From Phycomyces blakesleeanus NRRL 1555(-) (taxonomy: Eukaryota > Mucoromycota > Mucoromycetes > Mucorales > Phycomycetaceae): a stretch of 64,000 nucleotides of DNA. Made by a program: the position numbers and the translations under genes. Every line of letters begins with the position of its first letter. Within the stretch, counting starts at the first letter, position 1. Shown in pieces: positions 52,061 through 63,038 of the stretch. The stretch lies in the NCBI RefSeq assembly GCF_001638985.1, contig NW_017265144.1, positions 434,001 through 498,000 on the forward strand. The letters run 5' to 3'. A model generated the notes under the pieces. It was not told the origin of the DNA. It made no database searches and was given only the letters and a program-made list of their open reading frames with translations.

Positions 52061-52715
52061 TTACTTACGAGACTGTAATTTTTTATGGCGGTCCCTCCAG
52101 AGATGTGCAACTCCTGCAGTTGATGCCCAGTTTCCGAGACATCTAGTGAAGTCTATACCAGAATCCTTCATTATATTTGTGTGCCTGGCACACATTTCTT
52201 TCTTAAGTGCTACTGGTATAGACCCCCAGCTAGGATTAGGACCAAGAGCGATCACTGAAGGATGGGCAGCCATATCATCACATATAAGCTTTGTACACAT
52301 ATTGAGTGTGGCCTTTTCGTTACTTGTTACTTCAATGTCAAGGTCTTCACTTATCATCTTGAAGATATGCTTTAAAGTTATTTCACAGAATATGCTCACC
52401 GGTTTGCGGATGGTATTAGCACTAGACTATTAAATGACATATTAATATATATTCAACTCGTTTTATTTTTTGTCTTACAATGGCAGAGACAGAAGGCGAA
52501 GTGTGTTGGTTGGAAATGTTTCTATTCTCCAGTTGGCTCTGGAGAGCAGTAATCTCCAAATTCAAATCTTCGATACTCGTCTTCATTTTGAGCTTCAACT
52601 CTTCGATCTGTGCCTTCATTTCAAGTTTGGCCTTTTCTTGGCCTGCCTTCAAAGATAGTATCTCATTGTACATGGTGTGTAGCAAAGAGATGGAATTGTT
52701 ATCTGTGTTATTCAT
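52061..52715 (-). CDS. CACTA companion protein with coiled coil (two exons)
   Basis: Exon 1 runs from MNNTDNNSISLLHTMYNEIL (52715; an alternative in-frame Met lies at 52805) to SPSVSAI with a GTAAGA donor at about 52487. Exon 2 starts after a TAATAG acceptor near 52429 (SSANTIRKPVSIFCEI) and ends HKKLQSRK. The first exon holds a heptad coiled coil (KAKLEMKAQIEELKLKMK). The second has DLDIEVTSNEKATLNMCTK and LGNWASTAGVAHLWRDRHK. It lies wholly inside the transposon and diverges from the transposase with about 340 bp between starts, so it is probably the element's second gene. CACTA elements often encode an accessory DNA-binding protein; that role is inferred. Both exons are open. Confidence 0.65.
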
Positions 52716-53051
52716 GTTGAGAGTTTGGTTTACCTGAGAAAAAGGATTGCTGTGAAAGAAAGATAAAGGCCGAAAAAATTTTCTATTGTCTATTATTAGT
52801 TTCATATAAATGAGTTTAACCTATTGGTCCAGCCAATATTATTATTGGGCTACTGTAGTTCTAATAACAGCTATTACGCAATGTTTTAGCTTCTGTTCCT
52901 GAGTTTATATTTGTATCATCTATGTCATTGCCTACTTGTAGTCATTAAGTCTATACAAATCTCAACGCTATTAAGTATAAAGGCATATTATTTAAAAGGA
53001 ATTATCAATATTCATACCTTTATTCTTAAGTGTTTATTTCCAACCTAAAAA

Positions 53052-56001
53052 ATGTCTTCAAATTCAATCCTTGATAGTTACCAATGCAATCAATGCAAAG
53101 AGCGCCACACCAATTTAAAAAAAGCCAAGAGTTGTAGAGCTCAATGCTTTAAGAAACGTCATAGAAGACATAATGATATCCAGACTTCACAGACCACGCC
53201 TGTTCCTGGACAAGTCAGTGTTGTTTTGAACACTGTCTCGAACGACACTATCGAGTAAGACTACAAATCACATACATACTATTAGAAAGTGTAATTAATT
53301 ATATTGTTACCTTCATAAACAAGCAGAGAACGTGCTGATGCAATTGAAGATCAGATTATAGATACACTCAACAGCAAAGATAACGATGATCCAATTATGA
53401 ATATCTTCAGTAATGATGATAATGATGAGTCTATGGTAAGATATATATATATATATATACATGTCTTATTATATAATGCTAATTATTATCTACCTTGTTA
53501 AAGTATGATGTGGAACTTGGCAATGACATGGATATCATTGAAAACGAAACATCTCCTTTGGTTTTTGACTTCAGTCAGCTTGCATCTACCCCTGACAAAG
53601 AGGACGCAAAGAACCTTGAGTTTCTCAAGATCATTAAGGATTTTGATATCTCCTGCAATGCCCATGAAATGATAGTCAAGCATTTCAACAGCATTTTGGA
53701 AACGTCGACTTGTATTACATACAGAGCATGTACTCCTCATCTCGGCAAAAAGCTTTTGAAGCGTTTCTCTGGTGTTGAAGAGACAGTCCATGATATCTGT
53801 CAGAGGGGATGTATGCTCTTTACCAGTCCATCCCAGACTGAGTGCTCCAACTGTGGACAAAGCCGGTACAAAACAAGACGTGGAGAAACTGAGGGTGGTG
53901 ATCTGGTTGCTGCTGCCACGATGATACAGCTTCCATTGGCGAGACAACTGGCTCTTGCGTTAGCCAACAAGAATACAAGAGCAGATATGCATTACTGCCA
54001 TAATCATGAGTCAAGCTCGGATAGAAGTAAAACCGATGTGTTTGATGGCCAGGTTTACCAGCAAGCAAAACATCTGTTTTCTGGAAAAGATGACATTGCA
54101 ATTTCGTTGTCTGTTGATGGATTCATGCCACACAATGTTCCTGGTTCTGTAACGATCCTCCATGCCACCATTCTTAACCTGAATCCCATGGTCCAGTATG
54201 AGAGAAGCAGAATGCTCCAGATCGCAATGATCCCAGGTCCAGGTGCACCTGCCAATTTCTGGTCGTTCATGGAACCAACGATGAAAGAGCTCCTGGTGTT
54301 GGAGAGCGAAGGGATGGTCATCAAGACACCAAACGAGACCATTCGTGCCAAGGTATATGTCTTAATGGTCACTGGTGACATTCCCGCCTTAGCAAAGTTG
54401 GCATATCATTCTGGACATATGAGCAAAGACGGTTGCCATATCTGTCATGTTGTCGGCCAATGTCCCAAGCACGGACAATACTTCAGAACTTTGCCCAGCA
54501 CCAATATCCGTACGCTGGAAAGTTTCTAGAATTTTTCCCAGGCCAGTGCATCCAGCCGCAAAGGGTTAAACGGACAATCCCCCCTGGCAACATTGAAGGT
54601 ATTCTCTAAACCATTGTTTTTTGCCCTCGATGAGATGCATGGACTTTGCCATGGAATAAGCAAGCAGGTCTGGGGTTTGGTTTCTGGTACCTACGGAACA
54701 GACCATTGTTTTGCTCTTTCTTCTGGTGTTCGGAAGGAGATCGATACAGCAATGTACAAAACAAGAAATACCATCCCTACATCCTTCCATGGCGATTGGA
54801 GGGATGTATACAAGAACCCCGGGTCGTTCAAGGCCATCGATTGGGCAGACTTTCTTCTGTTCGTCATCCCTACGTTGGTGGCAGAGCGTATTGGAGATGC
54901 AACTGCCTGGAACGCGTTACTTGGCTTGGTTCAAGCATGTAACCTACTCATGAGCTGGGAGTTATCAGCAGAGGAACAAACCTCTATCAAAAGGTATATT
55001 TTAGTAAAAGCTATGTGTTATTCTATTATTTATTCTAACTATTTTTCTTCAGTAAACTTGAAATATGGAACATGTACCTGGAATCGCTGCTTACAAGTGG
55101 AAAAATCAAAATCAATATTTTCACTATAAACCAGCATCTTCTTCAGCACTATCCTCTCATGATTGACGCATACGGCCCACCTCGTGCATATAGTGTCAGA
55201 TCCGTGGAACGGGCAATCAGTGAATACTCAAGGGCTATCAAGAGTAATTCTGCTATAAATGTTAACGCTGGCAATATCATGCTTGGCTTAGCACAAATAC
55301 GACAAGCAGAGGCCGGAGCCACTGTCATGATTACAGAAGCAAGAACAGCACAACACTTACAATATGAAGATTCCACTGCTGGTTGGCCGTTGACAGATGA
55401 GGGTGAGCGTGTTGGTGCTGGGTCTGATATTGATTTCTGGGGGCCTTTGAGGAATAGAACGATCCGAGATAGTTTTGAAGGCATTTCTTGTCTTTTGAAA
55501 CTTGAAGACTTCTACGAATCAAAGGGGAAAGAGTGTAGTATGATTGAAGCAGCTATACAAACTAGCCACAAGGCATTTGTCAATGGTTGTGTGATTGACT
55601 CTGCACTCGACCAAAATTGTGTAAGGGAGGCACATAACATCAGATTACAGATTCAGGTTGATGAAAACCGCAACATAAATTCTACATACTCCCCAGTTTA
55701 CAAGGATTTCTTCGGAAAAGTTGTTGTCTTCTTTGAGCACAAGCTCAACAACAAGAGATGGCCACTTGCTCTTGTAGAGATTGCGGCAGTCCGTTTGGTA
55801 AATGGTATACCAGTTGTTAACAATGGGCAAATGAAGCCAAAGGTAGTTCACCTGGCAGATGTCAAAGAATTGGTTGGTTTGGTGAAGTCGGACGCGACTA
55901 TAAATACAACAACAACAACAACAACAACAACAACATACATAGTGTGGCCAGAGCTTAACCGCGGCCCAAAATTGTCACTTGGTTCTCTTGCAGACCTATA
56001 A
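53052..56001 (+). pseudogene. CACTA transposase, Tnp2/Plavaka-like, interrupted by one in-frame TAG
   Basis: Exons: 53052-53253, about 53332-53433, about 53500-54993 and about 55053-56001. The N-terminus has a zinc-finger-like YQCNQCKERHTNLKKAKSC. The core shows C..C and C..C zinc pairs (ICQRGCM, ECSNCGQ), ISLSVDGFMPHNVPGSV, IPGPGAPANFWSFMEP, VTGDIPALAKLAYHSG, CHICHVVGQC and LFFALDEMHGLCHGISK. The Asp residues of VDGF and GDIPA and the acidic residue before MH are candidates for the DDE/D catalytic triad. The C-terminal exon is rich in charged residues and has a poly-Thr run. A single TAG at 54527-54529 (after TLESF) breaks an otherwise open frame that continues in phase. So the copy looks recently inactivated, unless the stop is read through or removed by an unseen splice. 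Confidence 0.8.
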
Positions 56002-57974
56002 TTTGTTTTTTTTTTGTAATACATTTTTTTTTTCAAATTGTCTTAACATATTTTATTTTCTCAGCAGAAAGTTTAGATATTTTCTTCTCTTTTTCTTCTG
56101 ACTTTTAATAGTCATCAAATGCAATCTACATTTACTAAAAATGTAAAGTCTGTAGTTAAAGCTTACTTTTGTCTATCAGGAGATTTAATTTTAGGTGGTC
56201 AATTTGCTTTTTGTCAACCTTTTCAAAAAACCGAGATTTTCTAGTTTCAAATTGGATTTTTAGTGATTTTTTAATTATTATAGGCCGAAAACATAGTCAC
56301 AAAAGCAAAAAACCGCCATTTTTTCCTGTAGTGTACTTCTTTAATTTATATATATATATACAAGTAAAGGTATCTTGGAAAATTTATAATAGATTATATA
56401 ATGAAACATAAAAATATTTTGATTAATAAGTACTTTGAATAAAAATAAATAGTACAAAATAAATTTTTTTATATTCTAGATATTCATAATATATTTAAAG
56501 TTTTTTTTTTTCATTATCATAAACTTGCTTGAATGCTTGTTACAATTCTATGTTTTCTTAACATACCTATTGAATATATAGTAAGAGAAGAATAAAAAGT
56601 TGAGTAGGTTAATAAAAGTGCATATCTAAATAGTAAATGAATTAATGTATTAAAGAAAGTCTAGAAAGAAATATATAGATTTGAAAAAAAAGTAACTGAA
56701 AAGAAAGAAGACGTACAGTTGTTTTATTACCTATAGACTTTTACATAAAAATGAAATAAACTTGGTCTTGAATTACATCTTAATTAATACTAAATAATAG
56801 CTTCTCATATCTTACATTAATGAGTATAATAAAAATATCTCTATTTATGACAGATTATATGAATTGAAATTGATAATTACTATACATCAAAAAAGATACT
56901 CTCATAATAGAAAGTATGTTTATTTTACGGCAATAATTATACATATCAAAAGTTCTCTTTGCGTTCTTCAAGAAAAAAAATCAAATAGCAATTGTGAATA
57001 TAATCATGTATAAATAAACAGTTTGTATTTAGTAAGTAGTAAAATTTTTATCTTAATATATCATGCATTCCTTCACAATATTTGCAATGCTCTCTATTGC
57101 GTCAGTATTTATACATTTTCAAAACTACTCAAGTCATACATTACATACATAATATAAATCACTTAATTATTACTCTTTAAAAAAACTATATTTGGAATGA
57201 AATATATTTCAAAAAAGAAAATATTCACATCTCATTTATATAAAAAAGAGAATAATTACACACTATACAAAAAAAAGTAGAAATTTTTGAATTTATGATC
57301 TAATACTTGGCCTATAATAGTTAAAAGTTACCAAGAAAACAAGTTAAAATAAAAATGTTTCTGTTTCAAAAGAGGGGGCTGAAGACTTCTTTGAAGATTA
57401 CCCTAGAACGTTTATCAAAGAGTTTACTGAAAGTTTCCTCTGAAAGTTTCCACTAAAAGCTTTCACTGAACATTTCCACCAAAAATTACATTTTCTTTCC
57501 ATAATGACATAAAATTACTATCATAACAAATACATAATCACATAATCTCTTGGTATACGCATATAATGATTTCACTCCAAGTAGCTTTAACAAATACTTG
57601 CTTTTCCACTTAAATTTACTATGTAAAAGTATATTGAAAAAATGTACTGCCTATTTTATTTTATTTACGAAAAAATATTATTAAAATATATTTTCTTAAA
57701 TAAAATTTATAGTGATAGTAAAGAAGTGTAGAATGCAGAGAGAAACGTGTTAATAGTAATTCTACATCTAAAAAAAGCAGATTATAAATTTCAGCCAAAA
57801 ATATAATATAATATTCTCTATTTTTATTTTTATTTTTTGAATATTGACTATTAAAATACACTAATAAAAGAATTTTTAATTTTTAAATTAACAAACTTTG
57901 GCAATTTCTTGGAACTTGACTTCTGGCTCTTTGAAAATAAATATTTTTTGTTAATAGTTTTTGTTTTTAAATAT

Positions 57975-58975
57975 TTAGTGGAATACTTTTTTTGCTACGT
58001 ATGGCAACACTGTTCTGGCATATGCGACCCAGTGGTTGGTCTTAATCAGAGCAGCCGGGGGATTGCTGCCACTGATGCATTGCCCTGGGCTTCTTCGGCC
58101 AATTTCTTTGCGGTGGCTGCAAGTAATGCGGCTTCTGCAAGCTGGAGCTTCTGCATGCGGCAGTTTTTCTCTTGCGCAGTCTTCTGCTCTCCACCCAGCA
58201 TGTACGGCTTGTTCCGTTATAACTTAGATCTTCTGCTGTGTCTTTGCTTCTTCGGCCATTTCTGCTGCACGTTCAAATGCAAGTGCAACATACTTGCTCC
58301 TTGAAGCAGATTCTGCCTCCGCAAAAGCTGAGCATCTTTCTTCATATAAAGCAGCCTCATAGACGACAATTTCTTCTTTTGCAGCTGCTTCTTTTGGGCG
58401 AAAAATCTCTTTAATTATTAGTATTTCAATTAATGCAGCTTCTGCAATAATCATATATTCTTCTACAAGAAAAACATTAATTTCTTTTAGCTTGAATGTC
58501 AGATAGTCATTAGACACTTCTTTGGAAGATGCAGATGGGTTTCCAGTAGATTGCCCTAATGTATGAGATTCTATTTACAATATATTTATATTGACTAAAA
58601 TGTAGGTATATGTATTTGAAAATAATACTTGTAATTACTTACAAATACTGAAAATATTTGACTGGTAACTAGTGAAGACATTGCTTACCATGTACTTCTT
58701 TCTAGGTGAGGCTTTCTGCTATATTTCTTTTTACCAAGTGTCATATAATTATAGTACACGTTCTGAGCAATCTTTTTATTCCACTTGGAAAGAAAGAAAC
58801 CATGTATATATAGGTTTGTTATTAATATCTTATTGTTTATCTGTCTATTATTATATAAATAGATAAGACAAGAAAAAACCTACTAAATGCATTTACTTTA
58901 ATTCAGAATAAAATTTACGTCTTGTAAGACTAAGGTAGTGGCTGGAGTTAAAGCTAAAGTTTTCACTAAAACAAT
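57975..58975 (-). pseudogene. Decayed Ala-rich gene copy, second module
   Basis: The same as the pseudogene at 43184-44184, including the ATC TAA nonsense codon and the lost start codon. So the decay predates the module duplication, or has been spread by conversion. Confidence 0.75.
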
Positions 58976-60415
58976 GTATTAGAGAAGCAAGTGAAAGAAG
59001 GAAAATATATGTAAAGAAAAAAGCAGTAAGTTTTTCATTCTTTGAAATTATTTCTAGTAAGCAGTATGTGACGTAAGAAACAAGAGTCGCTTGATAAAAT
59101 TTATATGCATCAAGCATGTAAAAATATTAATCAAGTGTGCTCTTTTACATTTGATGAATACTCTGATTTTTTTTTTGCAATTTCTCTCTTTCCAAATGTC
59201 ACTTTGATTGCATTGTCTTTATGATTACTATCTTTTCTGAAGTTTCAATTTCTTCCTCTTCTAATAAGATGTTTTTCATAGCTATCTTTTCTTTCTGAAA
59301 TCCCACTATCTTATTTTACAGATTACTTTTTCTTATTTTCGATTTTATATCACTATTTTTCAAAATAAGCTGGTACAATTGACATCTTTATTCTAATACA
59401 AATTTTATCAAATCAATTATCTATATTTTCATGTAAATAGTCAGGAAATTTCTATCAAATAACAAACAGCTTTTCTATTCAATTTTTCAGCTTTCCAGGA
59501 AACTTTCATATTTTTTTTTGGAAAACAGTATTGTCTGTTGCAGCAATTACATATTTATGAATAAAAATAGTTTATTAAGTAATAAATATGCGCTTATTAT
59601 GAACAGAAAACTATACAGCTACTTCAATATATATTAAATCCAAAAAGAAAGAAAATTTATTGATTTATTTGTTTAATATACTTTCAAATCGACTCGCATC
59701 TTTGGAGTATATTACATACTATAGCACTGTCTTAATATTTAGTATATCTCATCTTTTTTTTTATATATATTTAGTTTTATAAAAAAATTAGAGGTTTTCA
59801 ATAAAGAATATTCTTTCCACAATAGATTCCCTAAGCATCTTCTATTTGAATATTTGATTTTTTTTACTCATCTTGGTTATGAGTTTGCTTTAAAGATTCA
59901 ACTGCTTTATTCAAAAAAGAAGAAAGTGAATTGAATGTAGTAATTATTATTTTCTTGATCTGCAAATATGTAAGTAGTAACCAAAAAAAAATAGAGGATC
60001 ATTAAGGTATATAAAATAATAATATTTAAATTCAATTTGTCTATTAATTAAATGCTTTTTGCAAAATGATGTTAAGCTTTTTCTGTAATTGATGCATTTC
60101 CAACTACAACGTATTTTATTGCTTTTTAATGTCTATGAGCTTGAGTGTGGGAAGCAAATGTATCATTTTAAAAAAATGGTTATTTTTTTCACTCTTTAAT
60201 TTTGTTCTTCTTTAAGGCGAATAATAGTATATAGCAATAATTAAAAGAAATAATTCAAAAAAATTATGATTATTATAAAGCTGATAATGTTGAAAGTATT
60301 TAGCTTGCTTTTTGTTTTTATTAAATTATAGTTAAAAGAAAAAGATTTAAATAAAAATATCTTGAGAAAATAAGAATGTATTTGAAAGTATAAGTATTTT
60401 TCAAGTGCTTTTTTA

Positions 60416-61155
60416 TTGAAAATAAAAGTGCCACAGTAGCAAATTCTCATAAAATCACAGAATCTCAAAAGATTTTATAATTTTTAGAAAATAAAATTAA
60501 AAGGGGGGAGTGAGATGAATATCAGTCATGCGGTCCATGCAAGAGTGGCGTTTTAGAGAAACCTTATATTTTTTTATAAAATGATTGGGTAGAAGTAATC
60601 AAGTGTTTCAAAAAATATCACCACGGTTAGGAAAACTTTGGTGATTTATAAACCGGTTCGTTGGACGGGGTAGCTATTTGTTTCAGAAACGCCTTAGTGT
60701 TTCAGAGATCTTTTTAGATATTTTTATAAATTGAATTAGACGGCCTATTTTTTTTTTACATATAAATTCTATGCTTTTGTGAGGCAAAAAAGGAGATACC
60801 TTCACCATTCATTTTGTTAACGAATCTAAATATATCCTAACATTTTCAGAATTGGTCAATACCCAAAAATCGTCCCGTTACTATTCGTTTATTAAAAAAT
60901 CCAATGCTTTTCTAGACTCTTAGAAATAATTTCAACATATAATCAATCCTTCACTATTCGTTTTATAAAACCAACCCCCCAAGACTCTCTTAACTCTGAC
61001 TTCATAAACACATAACTTACCCTTCCCCCCACTCTCTCACTCCCCCCTTTTAATTTTCTTTAAAAATTACAAAATTTCTTAAAACTCTGTGATTTTATTA
61101 TAGAATCTGCAGCACTAGCACTTTTACTTTTACTTTTACTTTCAGTAAAAATGAA
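60416..61155. repeat. ~0.74 kb segment between inverted repeats (orientation 2, flipped)
   Basis: Carries the same sequence as 45621-46350 but as reverse complement. The outer flanks on both sides keep the copy 1 orientation (left ATGTTGAAAGTATTTAGC.., right TCTCCAGATATTTTTATTAG). The switch falls inside the ~45 bp identical inverted-repeat cores at 60371-60415 and 61156-61190. Confidence 0.85.
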
Positions 61156-62965
61156 GCATTTGAAAAATACTTATACTTTCAAATACATTTTTATTTTCTC
61201 CAGATATTTTTATTAGACCCTTTTCCTCTAATTATAATTTAACAAAAAAGCAAGTTAAATAATTTGAGCATTATCAGCTTTGTAGTGAGCATAATTTCTT
61301 TGAGACTTTCTAACTATTGCTATATATTACTTTTGGTTTAAAGAAGAAGAGGAAGTGATTAAAACACAAAGTCAACTATTTTTTTTGAGTGCTATATGTA
61401 ATTTTTTATGCTCATAGTCATGAATATAAAAGAGTAATAAAATGCATTGCTGCTGGAAATTCCATGGCTGCAGACAATTTTTTAAAAAAAATGTAAGTGC
61501 TACGTGCTGTAAATGCTCTAAATAATTCCGTATTTATTTTTTCTAGTAATATATTTGCAGGCTAACAGAACAAGAATCAGGTCCATTCAATGTACTCTTT
61601 TGTTTTTCCATGACAGCTTTATACTTAAAAAAAAATTATAAATTAAGATAAAGAAATATGCAGATACAAAATGCTCACGGAATAGAAATACAAGTACTAA
61701 CAGAATGCTTTATCAAAAAAAATATTGAAGCCCCCTAAATGTTTTTCTTTTATAAAAAAATAAAAGCGCGTGATGAGTTAAATGCAAGTACTGTATCTGA
61801 ACTACTAATTTGATGCTCTAGTCAATACTATACTCCAACAGTATAAAATCATTTAAAAAAATATTAAAAAAGTCAATCAATCAATGAAGGCTTTTTCTTT
61901 TTGATCTTACTTCTAAGAGCAAACAGATATTATTCGACTTTAAGACAAAACTCTTGATAATAAAAGAAAATAACAATTTTCAAAAGGGGTACTGATAGTA
62001 ATAAAAAAATATATAGTTTTATATTTGAAAATTAGAAATATGTACCCCCTTACTCTCAATAGCTGTTTATTTATTACATCATTACCATAATACTAGCAAA
62101 AATTTCTATATTTGTCGATCAGACCGACCATAGCACTTTTATATAATAAATATATTGAGGACGCTAGAGAACACCTCTAATAATTTTTCTTGAATTGAAT
62201 GAGAATTTGTACAAACGGCTTTGTTTTGTATATATATATATATGAATATATCTTTAAGAAAAATTCAAGTAATTACTTACGATTCCTTGTTATACTAGCT
62301 TTGAGAACTTGGTACAGAAGGCGCAGCTGTTGGTTGCCCCTAATCGGCAAATAAGTGCAGCAACATAAGAATATTGCGTTAGGTAAAAAGGAATGAGACG
62401 AATTGGTAGTCAGTTGTCCAGGCCAACAACCTGACCATAGGCACTTTGCAGATCGAACGCCATTACTAATAATAAAGCTATAACTAATTACTTAACTCCC
62501 CAGTCAGATACTCTATTGCCAACATGTGTATTCTAAATTGCAAATGATTGACTCAAGGTAATCTAAGAAGCAAAAGAAAAAAGGAATGTGTTTGATAAGA
62601 ATATGCAGCCCAAGGGTTATCACTTCCGCTTTTTTTTTAAAAAAAAAAGAAAAGGTACTCCCTTTGCTTTTTAGTATTTATTTACATGGATAGTACTCTC
62701 AAAGGGCAGTTTGAATATCATAACCTATCTTTTGCGTCTCTTGGACTCTAACATAATAAAGCAAAGAACAAAATCTACACTGCTCAAGTAAAGAAAACAA
62801 AGAATAAAAAAGAAAAGACTTGAATATTCATCAAAGAAAAAAAAGCTTTTTTGTTATTACGCCTTTTTGATTAGTACATGCATATCTTATCCATAATAAC
62901 CCGTTGTTTACCTTGAATATTATTGGCCAAGAAACTTTCCAAAGAATCAAAAAGAAAAAAAAAGG

Positions 62966-62973
62966 TATAAAAA
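62966..62973 (+). promoter_or_regulatory. Candidate TATA box of Ala-rich gene, copy 2
   Basis: TATAAAAA about 70 bp before the ATG at 63039, in a leader nearly identical to that of copy 1. Confidence 0.5.
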
Positions 62974-63038
62974 AGCATCGTTCCCCCCCTCCGTTGGATT
63001 TTCTCTTTACACCCATTCTCTTATCGCTTGTTTTTACA

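Larger units (their letters stand above)
51489..56333 (+). mobile_element. CACTA-type DNA transposon, 4.85 kb
   Basis: The left end reads CACTACAGGAAAAAA; the right end is its inverted copy TTTTTTCCTGTAGTG. Both ends are flanked by TA, which may be a 2 bp target duplication or extra terminal bases. GGCGGTTT motifs recur just inside both ends (three times left, once inverted right), like the subterminal repeats of CACTA elements. It carries two divergent genes: a Tnp2/Plavaka-like transposase (+) and a small coiled-coil protein (-). The right terminus coincides exactly with the start of the second direct-repeat module. Confidence 0.88.
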
